Assembly: GCA_029204225.1 (NCBI GenBank)
Contig: CM055098.1
Span: 5,511,246-5,575,245 of the forward strand
Source of the DNA: Diphasiastrum complanatum
Lineage: Eukaryota; Streptophyta; Lycopodiopsida; Lycopodiales; Lycopodiaceae
Length of the DNA stretch: 64,000 nt
Direction of reading: 5' to 3'
The position numbers and the translations under genes are program-made. Shown here in pieces: positions 36,370-48,819 of this stretch (its first letter is position 1; every line of letters begins with the position of its first letter). The notes beneath the pieces are model-generated. The model was not told the origin of the DNA, ran no database searches, and worked only from the letters and a program-made list of their open reading frames with translations.

Positions 36370-38768
36370 AGAGCAAGGGTTTGCCAAATACTTTTTGGGC
36401 AGAAGCATGCAACACAGCTACTCATATCTTGAATCGGTGTCCTAAGAAGTCCGTGGAGGGTTACTGGAAAGAAACCTAATGTTTCTCATTTACAAGTATT
36501 TGGTTGTGATGCTTACGCTCATGTACTTGATGAAAAACGAAAGAAGCTGGATGCAAAAGGTGTTAAGTGTATTTTCCTTGGATATGATGAAAGAGCCAAG
36601 GCATACAGGATGTATGACACAGATGCCAAAAGATCGTGATTTTCAGAGATGCTACTTTTGATGAGATAGGTCACAATGACCAAATAAAATTGACAATTGA
36701 TCCCTTTGATGATAAAGCTAAAGTGCAAGTGAGAAAAGAAGTTAGTGTCGATATGGAAGAGCCAATGGAAAAAGACAGGGTCAATAATGAGACTCCTAGG
36801 AGAGTGCCTAAGTGGTACTTGTCAGTAACAAGTGATGCTAATAAGGGAGATACTCCCGAATCAAGTGACCAGGGAGAGCTTAGAAGGTCAAGTACAAATC
36901 GAAAACCTCCTGGAAGATTAGAGATGAGTCTAGCCCTAATGGGTTCTATGCTCAAGGCTCAAGAACAAAAAACTTTCAATAAAGCAAAGGAGCACAAGGA
37001 GTGGCGTGAAGCTATGGAAACAGAAATGGAAGCTATATCAAAAAATGGGACGTGGAACTTGGTTGAGCTACTGATGGTAAGACGCCTATCACTTGCAAAT
37101 GGATATACAAGATCAAATATGGAGCTGATGGGCAACTCAACAAGTATAAAGCACGGTTGGTTGCGAGAGGATTTGAGCAGCAGATTGGTATTGATTTTGA
37201 AGAAACCTTCGCACCTATAGCTAAGATGGTAACTATACGTTCTATCATTGCTATTTCTGCTTTCTATGGTTCGAAGATCTAGCAAATGGACGTTAAATCT
37301 GCTTTTCTTAATGGAGTGCTGGATGGAGAGGTGTACTTAATACAACCTCAAGGATTTGTTGAGCCAAGGAGAGAGCATCTCGTTTGTAAGCTCAACAAAG
37401 CCATTTATGGATTGAAGCAAGCACCACGGGCGTGGTACTCTTGCATTGATGAACACTTCAAGCGAAGGGGAATGATAAAGAGTGATGTTGATCCTAATCT
37501 TTACATTCTAAGACAAGATTCAGATATAGTGTTCATTGTGTTGTACGTGGATGATTTGATTATTACAGGAAGTAATGAGAGCTTAATTGATGAAATAAAA
37601 TCAGATCTTTCCAAAGATTTTGACATGAGTGATCTAGGATTGATGCACTATTGTCTTGGCATTAAAGTATGGCAAAAGGAAGACATGGTCTTTCTTACAC
37701 AAAGCAAATATGCACGAGATTTGCTTTATAAGTTCAATATGCAAGATTGTAAGCCTTTGAGTACACCTATGGATGTCAACATGAAGCTTATTGCATATGA
37801 TGAATCTGAGAAAGTGGATGCTTATTTGTACAGATAGCTGGTGGGTAGTTTGATTTATTTGACACACACACGACCTTATATTTCTTATGCTGTTGGTGTT
37901 GTTAGTCAATTTATGCAAGATCCTAGTCAAGCACACTGGAAGTCTGCTAAACATATTCTCAGATACATTCGAGAGACATTGAATTTTGGTTTGAAGTATG
38001 ATCAACCTGAAGCGCCAATGTTGGTAGATTATACATATGCCGATTGGGCAGGTAATATTGATGACAGAAGATCTACTAGTGGTCATACATTTAGTTATGG
38101 TACAACTGCAATTTCATGGAGCAGCAAAAAATAACCTACAATAGCCTTATCATCGACGGAAGCTGAATATCGAGCACTCAACAATGCTACATAAGAAGCG
38201 GTATGGTTACGAAGATTGCTTGTGGATTTAGGTCAACCACAGGTGGATGCGAGTACTATATCTTGCGATAATCAAAGTTGCATTCACCTTGTCAAAAATC
38301 CAGTTTTGCATGCTCGAACCAAGCACATCGAAATACACTACCATTTTGTTCGAGAGAAAATTTTTGATGGAGCCATTGATCTTGTTTTTTGTAAATCTGA
38401 AGATCAAATGACAGATATTTTTACTAAGTCATTAGGTAGATGTAAATTTGAGAGGTTTCGTACTCTATTAGGGATAGAAAAATGTAATTTTATCATTGAG
38501 GGAGAGTGTTAGAAATCAATGATAAATTTCATTGTTACTGTTTACGATGCACATTAATGTTGACAGCTATGACCAGCTGTCAATAGCCGTAGGCTAGTCT
38601 ATTAGTCTACTCGTAGGTTTTCTCTCTCTATCAGGGTTCAGGGTTTATTTGTACATTTTACATTCTGTATGAGGTAGAGTGATAGAGTGACAGTGCGTGT
38701 TCTTCTTCCACCTTCTTGTGGTGATTGCTTATGGTGAATGCTTGATGTTGCATATCTAATTATTAATA
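36370..38768 (+). mobile_element. Ty1/copia element, 3' part (end of integrase, RT, RNase H, LTR)
   Basis: Fossil Copia sequence on the plus strand: the end of the integrase region (FWAEACNTATHILNRCP near 36390-36440), reverse transcriptase (MDVKSAFLNGVLDGEVYLIQ from 37286; YVDDLIITGS near 37547), RNase H (ADWAGNIDDRRSTSGHTF near 38040) and a 262-bp LTR. It is broken in several places. Its gene content begins where that of the minus-strand part at 8633-11707 stops, and the two LTRs match. Confidence 0.9.
38507..38768 (+). repeat. Copia LTR (3' LTR of the plus-strand part)
   Basis: It runs TGTTAGAAATCAATGATAAA to CTAATTATTAATA, 262 bp, the same length as 11446-11707, with about 15 differences. 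It ends directly at the second CXE piece. Confidence 0.9.
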
Positions 38769-38770
38769 CC

Positions 38771-38830
38771 AAGGTGCCTTGTCCAAGGATGGCGTCACAT
38801 GCAACTGGGTTCGTCTTTATATTCCAGAGC
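38771..38830 (+). pseudogene. Carboxylesterase (CXE/GID1-like) gene start, second piece
   Basis: The frame reads GALSKDGVTCNWVRLYIPEQ, the pattern that follows the proline linker in plant CXE proteins (family form 'GVxSKDVxxxxxxxVRLYLP'). It adjoins the outer side of the Copia LTR at 38768, just as the first CXE piece adjoins the outer side of the LTR at 11707. Nothing of the catalytic part (HGGG, GDSAG) follows, so only the gene start was present. Confidence 0.5.
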
Positions 38831-39049
38831 AAGTATTATGTTTAGTTTCAGAGCAAGTCTAAAATTTTGTTCACCTAAATAGTAGTGTTGTGTGGTCAGA
38901 ATAATGGCTTGGAGAATTTTGTAAGATTGCTACTAAATGTTTCAAGTATTATTTAAACACAATGATGTGAATGAGATTTATGTGTGTACTTAAGGTAAGA
39001 GGGAACAAGTGATTATTTTAGTGATTTGTGTACATCATCAAAATCAATA
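38831..39049. other. Short spacer before the right inverted-repeat arm
   Basis: A/T-rich and without a gene. It has no counterpart beside the left arm. Confidence 0.4.
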
Positions 39050-40695
39050 TAACATGAATGATCAATGGAATATTCATTCTTGGTCTAATGAGAGGAAAAT
39101 AGAGATGTCGTCATTCTTTTGTATTTCAACTCATGTTATGTTAAACCAAATCATTTCTGTTCTAAGAAATTGTCATATGCCTCTCACTTGCGAAAGGATT
39201 GCTCACTAGAGAAGACAAACGCTACGTATATAGGAGTCTACCAAATTTGAGTTGCTTGTGTTTGAAGTTTGTTAGCCTCGGAACCCACCTAGAATCTTCT
39301 AATCTGGAATGTTTGAGATGACAATACATTAGCAAATAGGTCACTGAAACATCACACCCAAGGTAGCCATTCCGCAAAGTCTAAAGAAGAGTGGTTGGCT
39401 TTCAGATTAGTGGATGCGAGTTATTGGCCGGATCCGACTATCAGGGGTTATTTCACCAAAGGTGGTTAGTACTATTGAGGTCAAGCTGAGACATACCCAT
39501 CGTTGATTGCTACCCAGTTGCTTTCAAACCATCCTAATGATCAATCAACACATCTATTTGTTGTTTGATCAAATGTTTATAGAAAGCTGATCTAATCCGC
39601 ACAACTATCTGCTACTGTTGATCCGAAAAACACAACACAAACCAATTTCCAAAATAAGAAAACTGGAGTTGGGTGCTCATGCGATCCACCAGGAAAGGCA
39701 GCAGCAATCCAGCTCCAGATCTACTACGAATATAGATAGAATCAAGAAAATGTTTGATTGTTGGGACAAATAGAGAAATAGCTTTCATTCTTAGCCTTTC
39801 TAATACCTTTTTTAGCATTGTACAAGTAAGATTATAATAATGTCTTGTCAATTGTCAATACACAGTGTACACCATTCTACTCGCAGCTCCATCAATTCAA
39901 AAGTATGAATTAATATCAAGCTTCGAAACCATATACGAACATGAAAATCAGCTTACGTGATTCTTCAGGAATGCGTGTCCAGATTGGCCATAGAGTCTAT
40001 ATTTGCATTCCTAAACATTATATGACTCTTCAGGACTGCGTGTCAGATTGGCCATGCAGTCTATATTTGCATTCCTAAACAGACTGGCCATAAAAATGAC
40101 AATGGGACCAAGGCTGCTCTCAAACATTTTTAGCTTTGTGTATTGTTCAAGTCAGGTTCGGGCTAGTCTATATTTGTATTCCTAAACAGATTGGCCATAA
40201 AAATGACAAACGGACCAAGACTGCTCTCAAACATTTTTAGCTTTGTGTATTGTTAAAGTCAGGTTCGGGCTACATTAGAACACCTCAAATGTGTTAATTT
40301 CTTCGCCATGAAGAGAGTCCTTTACTACACTTCTTCACGCAACCATCAGATTGTCAACGAAGGTCTCTAAGCGTGAACATTGTATCTGTGTAGCATTCTG
40401 TCACCGAAAGTCTCTAAGCGTCAATAGAGCATGCATTCGCTAGTATGTTGGAGGACCGTTAGCTATCAGCAGCATGAATGCAAGGAGATTGCTATCAGGG
40501 GATCACTCTTATATGACTATTCAAGAATGCATATTCAGACTGGCCATGCAGTCTATATTTTCACATACAAGTTATTCGTACCAAGGTAAAAGTTTATTAC
40601 TTGAAATTCGTTTGCTTTCTTGAGCCTCTACTTAGTTTGCTTTCCTAAGCCTCTACTTAGCTTTTTATTGTGATGTCTGCTCAGTTCTTCTTGTA
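39050..40695. repeat. Right arm of long inverted repeat
   Basis: Reverse complement of 1-1753. It keeps the two-unit 107-bp tandem repeat but lacks the Rab fragment, having about 70-95 bp of other sequence near 39410-39500. The open stretch at 39612-39851 on the minus strand matches 823-1061 with about seven amino-acid changes in 79 codons, so it does not look constrained. The match ends at 40695 only because the left copy reaches the window edge. Confidence 0.9.
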
Positions 40696-40699
40696 TTAG

Positions 40700-40921
40700 T
40701 AGCTTTAATATGATCCACCACTGTCCATAAGCTTTTGCTGCTTTCTCATGCGAATAGCTGGAAGGGAGTCTGTTCTATTCTGGATCGTCAATTGACCAAT
40801 AGACGATCGTAGCTTTTATATGATCCACCAATATCCATAAGCTTTTGCTACTTTTTCTCACGCGAATAGCTGGGAGGGAGGTTGCTCTATTCTGGATCGT
40901 CAATTGACCAACAGATGAACG
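40700..40921. repeat. Two-unit tandem repeat, 110 bp
   Basis: Units 40700-40809 and 40810-40921 share TATGATCCACCA, CATAAGCTTTTGCT and TGGATCGTCAATTGACCAA. They differ at about 15-20 positions, so the duplication is old. They may belong to the unseen outer part of the inverted repeat. Confidence 0.85.
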
Positions 40922-41183
40922 ACAACAAGAGCGAATGAATGAGGCGTTTGATGGGGTGTGCAGATGGAGGACGAGATATCGCTCACAAACTGGAGGCAAG
41001 ACGAATGAGGCATTTGCTCGGTTTGCAGATGGAAGACGTAAAGCAAAGGCGATCGATCGATCGATCAACCAATATCGCTTTCAAAGTGGAGGAGAGAAGT
41101 CGAACAAAGGGAGACGTGCAGGAACGCGTGCAGGAACGCACGCACGCATCAAGAAAATATAGACATGCATCAAAAGAGAAATG

Positions 41184-41217
<34 letters not shown>

Positions 41218-41584
41218 GCACAAGGTTGGCTTGTTCAAGAATCATTGTTTTACATTGGAGAATATCTCTCGCAAATACACTCTAGCGCGCCAAGGCTATG
41301 ACGTGCTGAAAAGGACGAACGCATTAAATGTGAATTACCTCAAGGAAAAGACGTCGTAAGAAAAATGTCTGGAAAAGAAGTTGTAAGAAAAATGTCTCCA
41401 TCGTTACCCGAAAAAATTGGCATGTTCATTTTATACAATTGCGGAAGAATGGACAAGTGGATTTCGAAGTACAGATAAGCCAAAAAGGAGATACCTTCTC
41501 GATGCACATGTGAATGGATTTATGATACTCTCAAAGAAACAACAGAAAATCGTGAACACGTGACAGAACAAGAGTGGAAATCGC
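40922..41584. other. Stretch before gypsy element 2
   Basis: No gene recognised. It contains two related phrases with GAATGAGGC and GATGGAGGACG/GATGGAAGACG (40935-41040), a GATCGATCGATCGATC run (41051-41066) and a (GA)n tract (about 41187-41213). It could hold the degraded 5' leader of element 2; no 5' LTR was found. Confidence 0.4.
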
Positions 41585-42720
41585 TTGCAATTTGTTGGAA
41601 GGTTTGCGGCCAATTTGATGGAACCAGAACCGTACAGAAGTGCTGAGCAATGGAACTATGGTAATGATCAAGAAGGTGGATCTTCAGAACAGTATGCTAT
41701 TTATGCTGCCGCGCAACAACAAGCATCTAGAAACTGGACCAGAGCACCGCTTGGATGCTTTGCATGTGAAGAAAATCACAGAGTTGCAGAATGTCCAAAT
41801 ACCAGTAGATCAGAATAAATCAAGTGTACCGTTGATGGTGGTCACTAGAGCACAGAAGCAGAAAGAATCAGTAGCGAATCCAGTACCTGCTGATTCTATA
41901 CCATTGAACGATATACCAACAGCATCTGGAGTCTATCCCAATCTTCATGCAGAAAAAAGAAGATATTAGGATATGAGGCAGTGGATTAAACATCTGCAAG
42001 AAGAAGAAGAGCTTGAAGCTGCTAAAATAATAGCCGAAGTTCGTAAATTCACGTACAAATATGAATGATCAGTTGCATCATCATGAAGAACCTTTCAAGA
42101 TGACTGAACCGGAAGCACCGCAAACATAACTACTAATGAATATTTTGTCTAGTAAGATCAATATTTCATTGGGAGAGTTCTTGTAGTTGGTACCAAAAGC
42201 AAAATAAGTCTTAGCGCAAAAGTTAGCTCAAGCAGAACCAGAAGTCCATCAAGAGCCACTTTTTTGTGCTGGATTTGAAGAATCTAATGAAGTACTCGAT
42301 GTCGGAGCAGCTGGATTTGGAGTGCGTAATGTTCTTGATGAACCAACAATAAAACCACCCAAGGCAGTTATATTGAAGGAAGACAAGATCACAAGATCAA
42401 TGATGAAGAAACAAGCCAAGCAACATTATTATACGGTCCTGAAATGGGAAAATCCTCCTCAAAAGATTGATTTAGCGAATGTTCCACCCTTACTGGATAA
42501 AGACAAAGGAAAAGTCGAGGATGATTCTACAAGTCAGAATTCTAGCAAGATATCATCGTCTCGAAAGTCATCACCTCCACGATCAATTCCTACTAAGAAG
42601 GCTAAGCAAAGATCCAAGACAAGTCCTTTCGAAAAAGAACAAGCAGATGTGGTCCAGCATAATATGCCCAAACATTTTAAACATTATACATTGGATGATG
42701 TGGTTATGATGTTATCTTAA
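41585..42720 (+). pseudogene. Gag and linker region of gypsy element 2
   Basis: A CCHC-type knuckle is visible as CFACEENHRVAECP (about 41755-41800), similar to element 1. A charged Lys/Ser-rich linker (42322-42720) ends with HYTLDDVVMM, which matches NYTLDDVVIM of element 1 (about 26500-26535). The protease seen in element 1 is not evident here. Confidence 0.75.
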
Positions 42721-42744
42721 GCACATCATGAACCCGAAGAATAT

Positions 42745-44300
42745 GTGCCAGACTCGAAAGATGGTTATGATGGCCCAGCTAGGACACATCCAATGCATCT
42801 TGCCGAACTAGGAGAACCAGAAAAGATTGTACAAGCCGGATCACAACTTAATCCGGAACAATATCAAGCACTCTGGATGTTACTTATTAAGTATCAAGAT
42901 TGCTTTGCGTGGACTTATCAAGATCTGAAAGGTATTCCGACGTCAGTTATTGAACATACCATACCGTTAGTACCTGATGCAGTTCCAAAGGTTACAAAGT
43001 TCTATCGCTGTAATCCTAATGTTGCGGACTTGATAAAGAAAGAACTTCAGAGATTGCTAGATGCCGATTTCATTTATGAGATCGAGCATCCCGAATGGAT
43101 CCCACCGATTGTCATTGTTCCTAAGAAGAATGGGAAATTGAGAATTTGTGTGAATCTCAAGGCTTTAAACAAAGTGACGCGGAACGATCACTTTCCGTTA
43201 CCTTTTACTGAAAGCATTTTGGATCGCCTTGTTGGAGCGGAAGCTTATAGTTTTTTGGATGGATTTAGTGGTTACAACCAGGTTAAGATTGCACCTGCCA
43301 ATCGCCACAAAACAACTTTTGCAACAGAATGGGGCACCTATGCTTACAAAGTAATGTCGTTTGGACTCTGTTATGCACCGAGTTCGTTTCAAAGAGTAAT
43401 GCAATTTGCTTTTAAAGATTATCTACAGAAATTTTTTGAAATTTACTTGGATGACCTGGGAGTCCATAGTACAAATACAGACCACCTGGATCGATTGAAA
43501 AAATTATTTGAAAGATGTCGCAAATATCAAATTTCTCTAAATCCAAAAAAATACTAGATATGGGTTTCCCACGGAGTTGTGGTTGGGCATGTGATATCGA
43601 GACATGGTATTGCCACAGATTATTCTAAAATCAAGGTTATTGTGGAATTGCCACCGCCAACAATGATTCGTGGAGTTTATGTGTTTATGGGTCATGCAAA
43701 CTACTATCGAATTTTTATTATCTTCTTTGCGGATTTAGCAAGACCTATATATAAATTGACTATTGTTCCTATTTGGACAGTAGAGGCATTAGAAGCCTTT
43801 GAAATTTTTTTTAAAAAAAAAAACATTAACTTCAGCACCAATACTACGTTCTCCAGATTGGACGATTGAATTTCATGTTCACACGGATGCCTCGAAATAT
43901 GCCATTGGATCAGTTTCAACGCAGCCAGGTGATAAGAAGGATTATCCTTTACGATTTGCAAGCAGACAGCTTATAGATCTGGAAAAGAATTATTCAACAA
44001 CAGAACATGAGAGGTTCTGTTCGAAAATTTCGTCACTATCTCATGGATACGCACTCTGCATTTTATACGGATCACCAGCCGTTACTTTACTTGGTAAACC
44101 AGACATGCAATACTGGACGTATTGCAAGATGGTTACTATTATTGACTGAATTTGACTTTCAAATTGTGGTTCGAAAGGGGAAGCAACATTATCTAGGTGA
44201 TCACGTTTCGCTATTCGAATCCGCACCAGTTAATACTGAAGTGAATGATGAATTACCAGATGCTGCATTGTTCTATGTAGAAGCAGTACCTGAATAGGCA
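42745..44300 (+). pseudogene. Reverse transcriptase and RNase H of gypsy element 2
   Basis: RT motifs include IVPKKNGKLRICVNLKALNK (about 43110-43170), FLDGFSGYNQ (about 43252-43280) and the catalytic block EIYLDDLGVHST (about 43438-43475). RNase H starts near HVHTDASKYAIGSV (about 43875-43915) and continues through the region with TDHQPLLYLVN (about 44066-44100). It is a fossil. Confidence 0.88.
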
Positions 44301-44429
44301 GTGAATATTGTTAAGTACCTGATGCTAGGACAACCGAATGACTCTTTGACAAAAGTACAGAAGAGACAATTGATTCAGAAGGCTCAATCTTATCAATATA
44401 AAGTGTTTACTGGAAGACTTTTTTGTTAT

Positions 44430-44985
44430 ATACAAATTTAGTACTCCTTACTATCCCAGAGGGAATGGCCAAGCTGAATCTTGCAAAAAGATTCTCTACA
44501 CTATTATGACAAAGACAGTTAAGCAAGTTGGTCTGATTGGGAACATAAAGTGTATGTAACATTATGGGCATTCAGAATCGCTTACAAAAATAGTACAAAT
44601 CAAACACCCTTTCAATTGGTTTATGGTCAAGATATTGTCATGCCGATTGAATTTTTGATCTCATCTTTACGCATAGCGGCAACAGAACGGTTAAATGATG
44701 ATAAGTCTTTACAACTACGTCATGAAGCGTTGCACAAATTACGTGAAACACGATTGATGGCAGTTCATGCGTTAGCAGCAGAGAAAGCCCACCGAAAGGC
44801 ATGGCATGATCGTCAATTGCACAAAAAGGATCTGAAAGCAGGAGATCTTGCACTGATGTACAAAACCAAGCTCATCAAGAGAAAATTGAAGTTTACCGGT
44901 GAAGGCCCGTATAAAGTGAAGGAAATCCTAAACTATGTCGTAGTAATTTTTGAGCACTTGGATGGAAAATGATTTGATACTCTGG
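44430..44985 (+). pseudogene. Integrase C-terminal part of gypsy element 2
   Basis: Contains PYYPRGNGQAE (about 44448-44480), AFRIAYKNSTNQTPFQLVYG (about 44570-44630) and the C-terminal block GDLALMYKTKLIKRKLKF followed by GEGPYKV. These are the third acidic-residue region and the 'GPFxV' module of gypsy integrases. Confidence 0.85.
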
Positions 44986-45832
44986 TGAATGGCAGCCGAT
45001 TACGCAAGTTTTGGCAGCCTCCTCAGCCAGTTCAGCAGGTGTGATCTCAATGATTTTTAATTTTTTCTGTTTTTCAATCTTTTTGTTTTCAATATTTAAT
45101 TGTTGAGTTTTTTGAAAAGGACATTAAAAAAAAAAAATTGAGAAAAGACTGAACAAAAGTCAGCAAAGTCATCAACATGGAAAAAATGAAGGACAGTATT
45201 TTTTATGAAAAATGACTTATAAAATCATTGTTTCGGTCAGATGTTGCCTATACAGTATCAGAAACCTTTGCTGAGCCTCCATTATGTCTATATTGAGGTG
45301 GGCGAAGGTTCTTTCCTAGAAACAGTACGATTTTTTAGTCAGACGAATGATCAGCAATATGCCATTTTGGAAACCTTCATCGAGCACTTTACTCTCATTA
45401 TGAACCTTCGCTGACATGCTAGATGGTCTTAAAATGTCAAAATTAGGTTGGCCATAGCCTCAGATCTTGAAAAAATGCATTTATAACAGTACTTGGAACG
45501 AAAGACCCTCCTGGGCGAAGGTTCATTCTTCGCCAACCCTGAAAAACGTTCGCCGGATAGGTTCAGATCCTCAGAAACCTTCGTCGAGATTTTTATAGCC
45601 TATTTTCACAATATTGTACATGTTTGCCAATTCTTGTTCAAAACTGATCAGCCAAACTAGTATTCAGTGTAATAGACCCTCCAAATTAACCTATAAGCTG
45701 GCTGAATTTGATTCAATTCTCACTTGTGCTAGCGAAGCTCTTGCAAATTTTTTTCGCAACCAAAGCCTTCCAAACTTTATGAACTGTTTTCTGATATACA
45801 TTTGCGCATCTTACTTTTTGTTTCTGATCATC
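44986..45832. repeat. Spacer with repeated CTTCG motifs in gypsy element 2
   Basis: Between integrase and the extra coding region. Phrases like GGGCGAAGGTTC, GAACCTTCGCTGA, GAAACCTTCATCGAGC and GAAACCTTCGTCGAG recur about seven to eight times in both orientations between 45255 and 45590. Non-coding. Confidence 0.65.
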
Positions 45833-48769
45833 ATGTCTTCCATATATACATCTCAGTCTCCTCGTTATACTATCCATCCTGATGTCCCATCTGCAACGGA
45901 TATCGTGATACTTCCTAGCACAAGCATGGTTACTCAGTGGATGACCCTTGCAGAACCTGTGCTTACTGCAATGGATATTCATGAGAGAGCCTTTTCTGGG
46001 AGAATCAACATGGATTTCATCGCTCTTGCCTTCAGTACGTGGAAGGAAGAGAAATCCAAATTTTATATCACCTTCTAGGGAGCCACACACAAGGTGCACG
46101 TGACTGAGGCCGCCTTTGTTGCTATAGGCATAGCGTCTTGTACCCAAGCCTCACCCAACCATAAGCAGGCCAAACAGGTATTAAGCCTTACATCGACCTA
46201 ACAAATGAAATGCACTAGACCAACGATGGCTATCTCCTCAATGCCATCACTGAGCCTACCATACACGCTGCTGCCCAGCTTCTGAATAACTTTTGGATGG
46301 TTGGCAACCTCAGAAAAGACCGCATCACTTCTCAGATCCTACATAGGATAGTTGAGTCCTATGCCAAGATAGCCAAGGTCCCTCTTGGACCATATAATTG
46401 GTTCAAGACTATTTCTGGTGAGCTCAAACGAGCTATTAAGAGTAATACCAAGCAGCAGTTCACTGTTGGTTCCTTGTTGTCTCTTCTAGTAGCCTCCCAC
46501 CTTGAAAACAAAATCCATGGCTTTCACCTGGATTCTGTGCTTTTGGTTTATGAAGAAGCATCGGCCGAGTCATCCCACCAAACCTCCAGTTCACATAGTC
46601 GACGTCATCCACGTAGCGAGATCATCATTCCTGACTCGCCTTACGCATCACGACATCGTACTAGGCATACATCGTCAGCTGCGCTTCCACACCCTGCTGT
46701 TACTCGCACTGAACTTCCTATTCTCCCCGCCTCTGATGCTTCCCTCACCTCTGCTTCCACTCAAGGACAGTCTGTGACTATTGGGGATACCATTCCCATC
46801 ACAACTGCTCAGGCCGCCTCACCCTGGCACACCAAAGTTGTTTCACCAAAACACACAGTACTTTATGGATATGTTCGATGATTCCGACCCCCTTGGGGCC
46901 TCCCAAATTTTTGAAATGTCTCAAAGCCCTGCGCCCTTTGAGCTCCAATCCCCTGGAAGAGGATTCGAACAAATCCATGATACTATTGTCGGTGTTGAAG
47001 ATTCATGCTAGCAACTTCAAGCTGAAGACGCCCCAGCCACACTTCGGGTCGACCAAGCTGTGAAATCACCAAAGCAGTTCGACGCCACAGTGCTTGAGGG
47101 CTTTGAAGAAAAAGTTGTTTTTGAAGAAGAAGAAGTATTGGAACATGTTTCACGCCAACCAAGGACGCAACCATCAGGTCCTACTGTTGTTGCCACCTCC
47201 ATGATAGTAGATTCTGGTGATGCTCTCGGTTTGGTGTCAAGCCTTGCGCAAGTGATCCAGTCTATGCTTGACAAAAAAAAAAAAAAAATAGAGCAGAGAA
47301 TTTCATACATGGGATCCAAAAACACTCTCATCCGCCAGAAGATTGTTTAGCTGGATCGAAAATTGAAGATCGCCAAACAAAAAGAAGAAAAATCTGAAGC
47401 TGAAAAGAAGACGGCACAACAACAGATTGATCGCCTCGAATGATACGTCAGGTCCCTGCAAAATGCCCTGACAACCACACAAGATCAGGTGGACAAGGCC
47501 GTGAAGGATGCAAAGCAACAAATACAGCTGCTACAAGGTCAACTGCAGATGACGGAGCAGGATCGCACACGTCTCCAAGGTGAATTGGATGCGACCACCC
47601 TTGAGCGTGATGCGTATCTTCGGACACAAATACCAAATCATCCGGTAACTCCGACAGAGATCACATATTTGTTCAAGAAAGTGGAGACTTACAAAGTGCC
47701 CCTTTAGGGATTCCAAGGCCGCTTTGACAGGTTCAAAGGAGCAGCTTCAACTGAGTTGGCAAAGGCTAAAACAACTATTAGTGCCTATGAAAAAGCAGCC
47801 GCTCAAGTGTTGGAAGCCGGACCACAAATCCCAGTTTCGGTCATGCCGCAATTCTCCCCTCCGCACCAAACTGCAGTACCAATGGATACAGGGCTGGATT
47901 CGGGCATGGACTAGGGGGGAGCTCCAGAAATAGAAGAACAACCGCTAGTTTTACAGGCAATGCAATTGGGTTTGTCCTCATCAAGGACCACACCGTTATT
48001 CAAAAGGCCCATCAGCGTTGAGGACCAGGTCCAGAGTTTTCTAGCGCAACATCCTCATGAGTCCTCGCGTGGTGGTTGGGTCCTTAGGTTCAAGACCTCT
48101 GAAATAGAGGTGGGCAAAGAAGTGGACAAAATACCTGCATTGGAAGAGCAGCTGGCATGGAGAGTTACCATTTTTGATAAAACTCCGGAAGCTATCAGGA
48201 GTTACGTGGCCAGCCCTCGCCAATTGCGGGTAGATCTGTATTATGTACCAATGCCGAGACGGAATAAATGGAAGGATTTGGGATTGGCTATGGACAAAAT
48301 CACAATCCATATGCCCAATTGGCCAATCATCCATCAGCCATATACGTGGACGATATCAGTGGATTTCGATCGGGCCTTACAAGCGTACCAGCGGGAGTAT
48401 ATCCACTCTCCCAATCCGACAATGCGACAATCGGCGATGTTTGCAAAAGATTTAACTTTGTTGGCATCAGTGGCAACCAAATGGGATGATTGCCTTCCTC
48501 CTCTGGCATTCAATCCAAATAAGCCAATGGCCTCAGAGAATAACAAGGATCAACTGCCGGTTTCTCATCTATATTTTCGTGCAGCAATGATGGGAGGCTC
48601 CTGGGAATCTCACTTCACATCTTGGATGACCTCAAAGTGGATTGTAGGAGCCCATCGTTGTTTTTTGCCACATAATTTGGATTTTAATACTGCCCAACTC
48701 GACTTTATGGAAAAGGTGCAGTACCATTTAATAAAGATTTGTCGCGAAGCCAATAAAAGTCTCCAATAG
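45833..48769 (+). pseudogene. Extra 3' coding region of gypsy element 2
   Basis: It begins at an ATG encoding MSSIYTSQSPRYTIHPDVP and spans nearly 3 kb in several open pieces. A central Lys/Gln/Glu-rich stretch (about 47350-47800, DAKQQIQLLQGQLQ) predicts a coiled coil. The C-terminal 269 codons (47960-48769) include KWKDLGLAMDKITIHMPNWP and SWMTSKWIVGAHRCFLPH and are shared with the minus-strand fossil at 26885-27530. No envelope signal peptide, transmembrane anchor or enzyme motif was seen. Function unknown. It is a fossil with several breaks. Confidence 0.65.
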
Positions 48770-48819
48770 CTGCATCTCGCAGGTGCCCTGGGATCGCCGC
48801 CAGTTTTGGTGGGAGATAC

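Noticed and set aside
45833-48769. Retroviral-type envelope gene in gypsy element 2
   Set aside because: The position between pol and the 3' LTR fits, but no signal peptide, cleavage site or membrane anchor is visible, and the protein has a coiled coil and soluble-looking C-terminus. I call it an extra ORF of unknown function.
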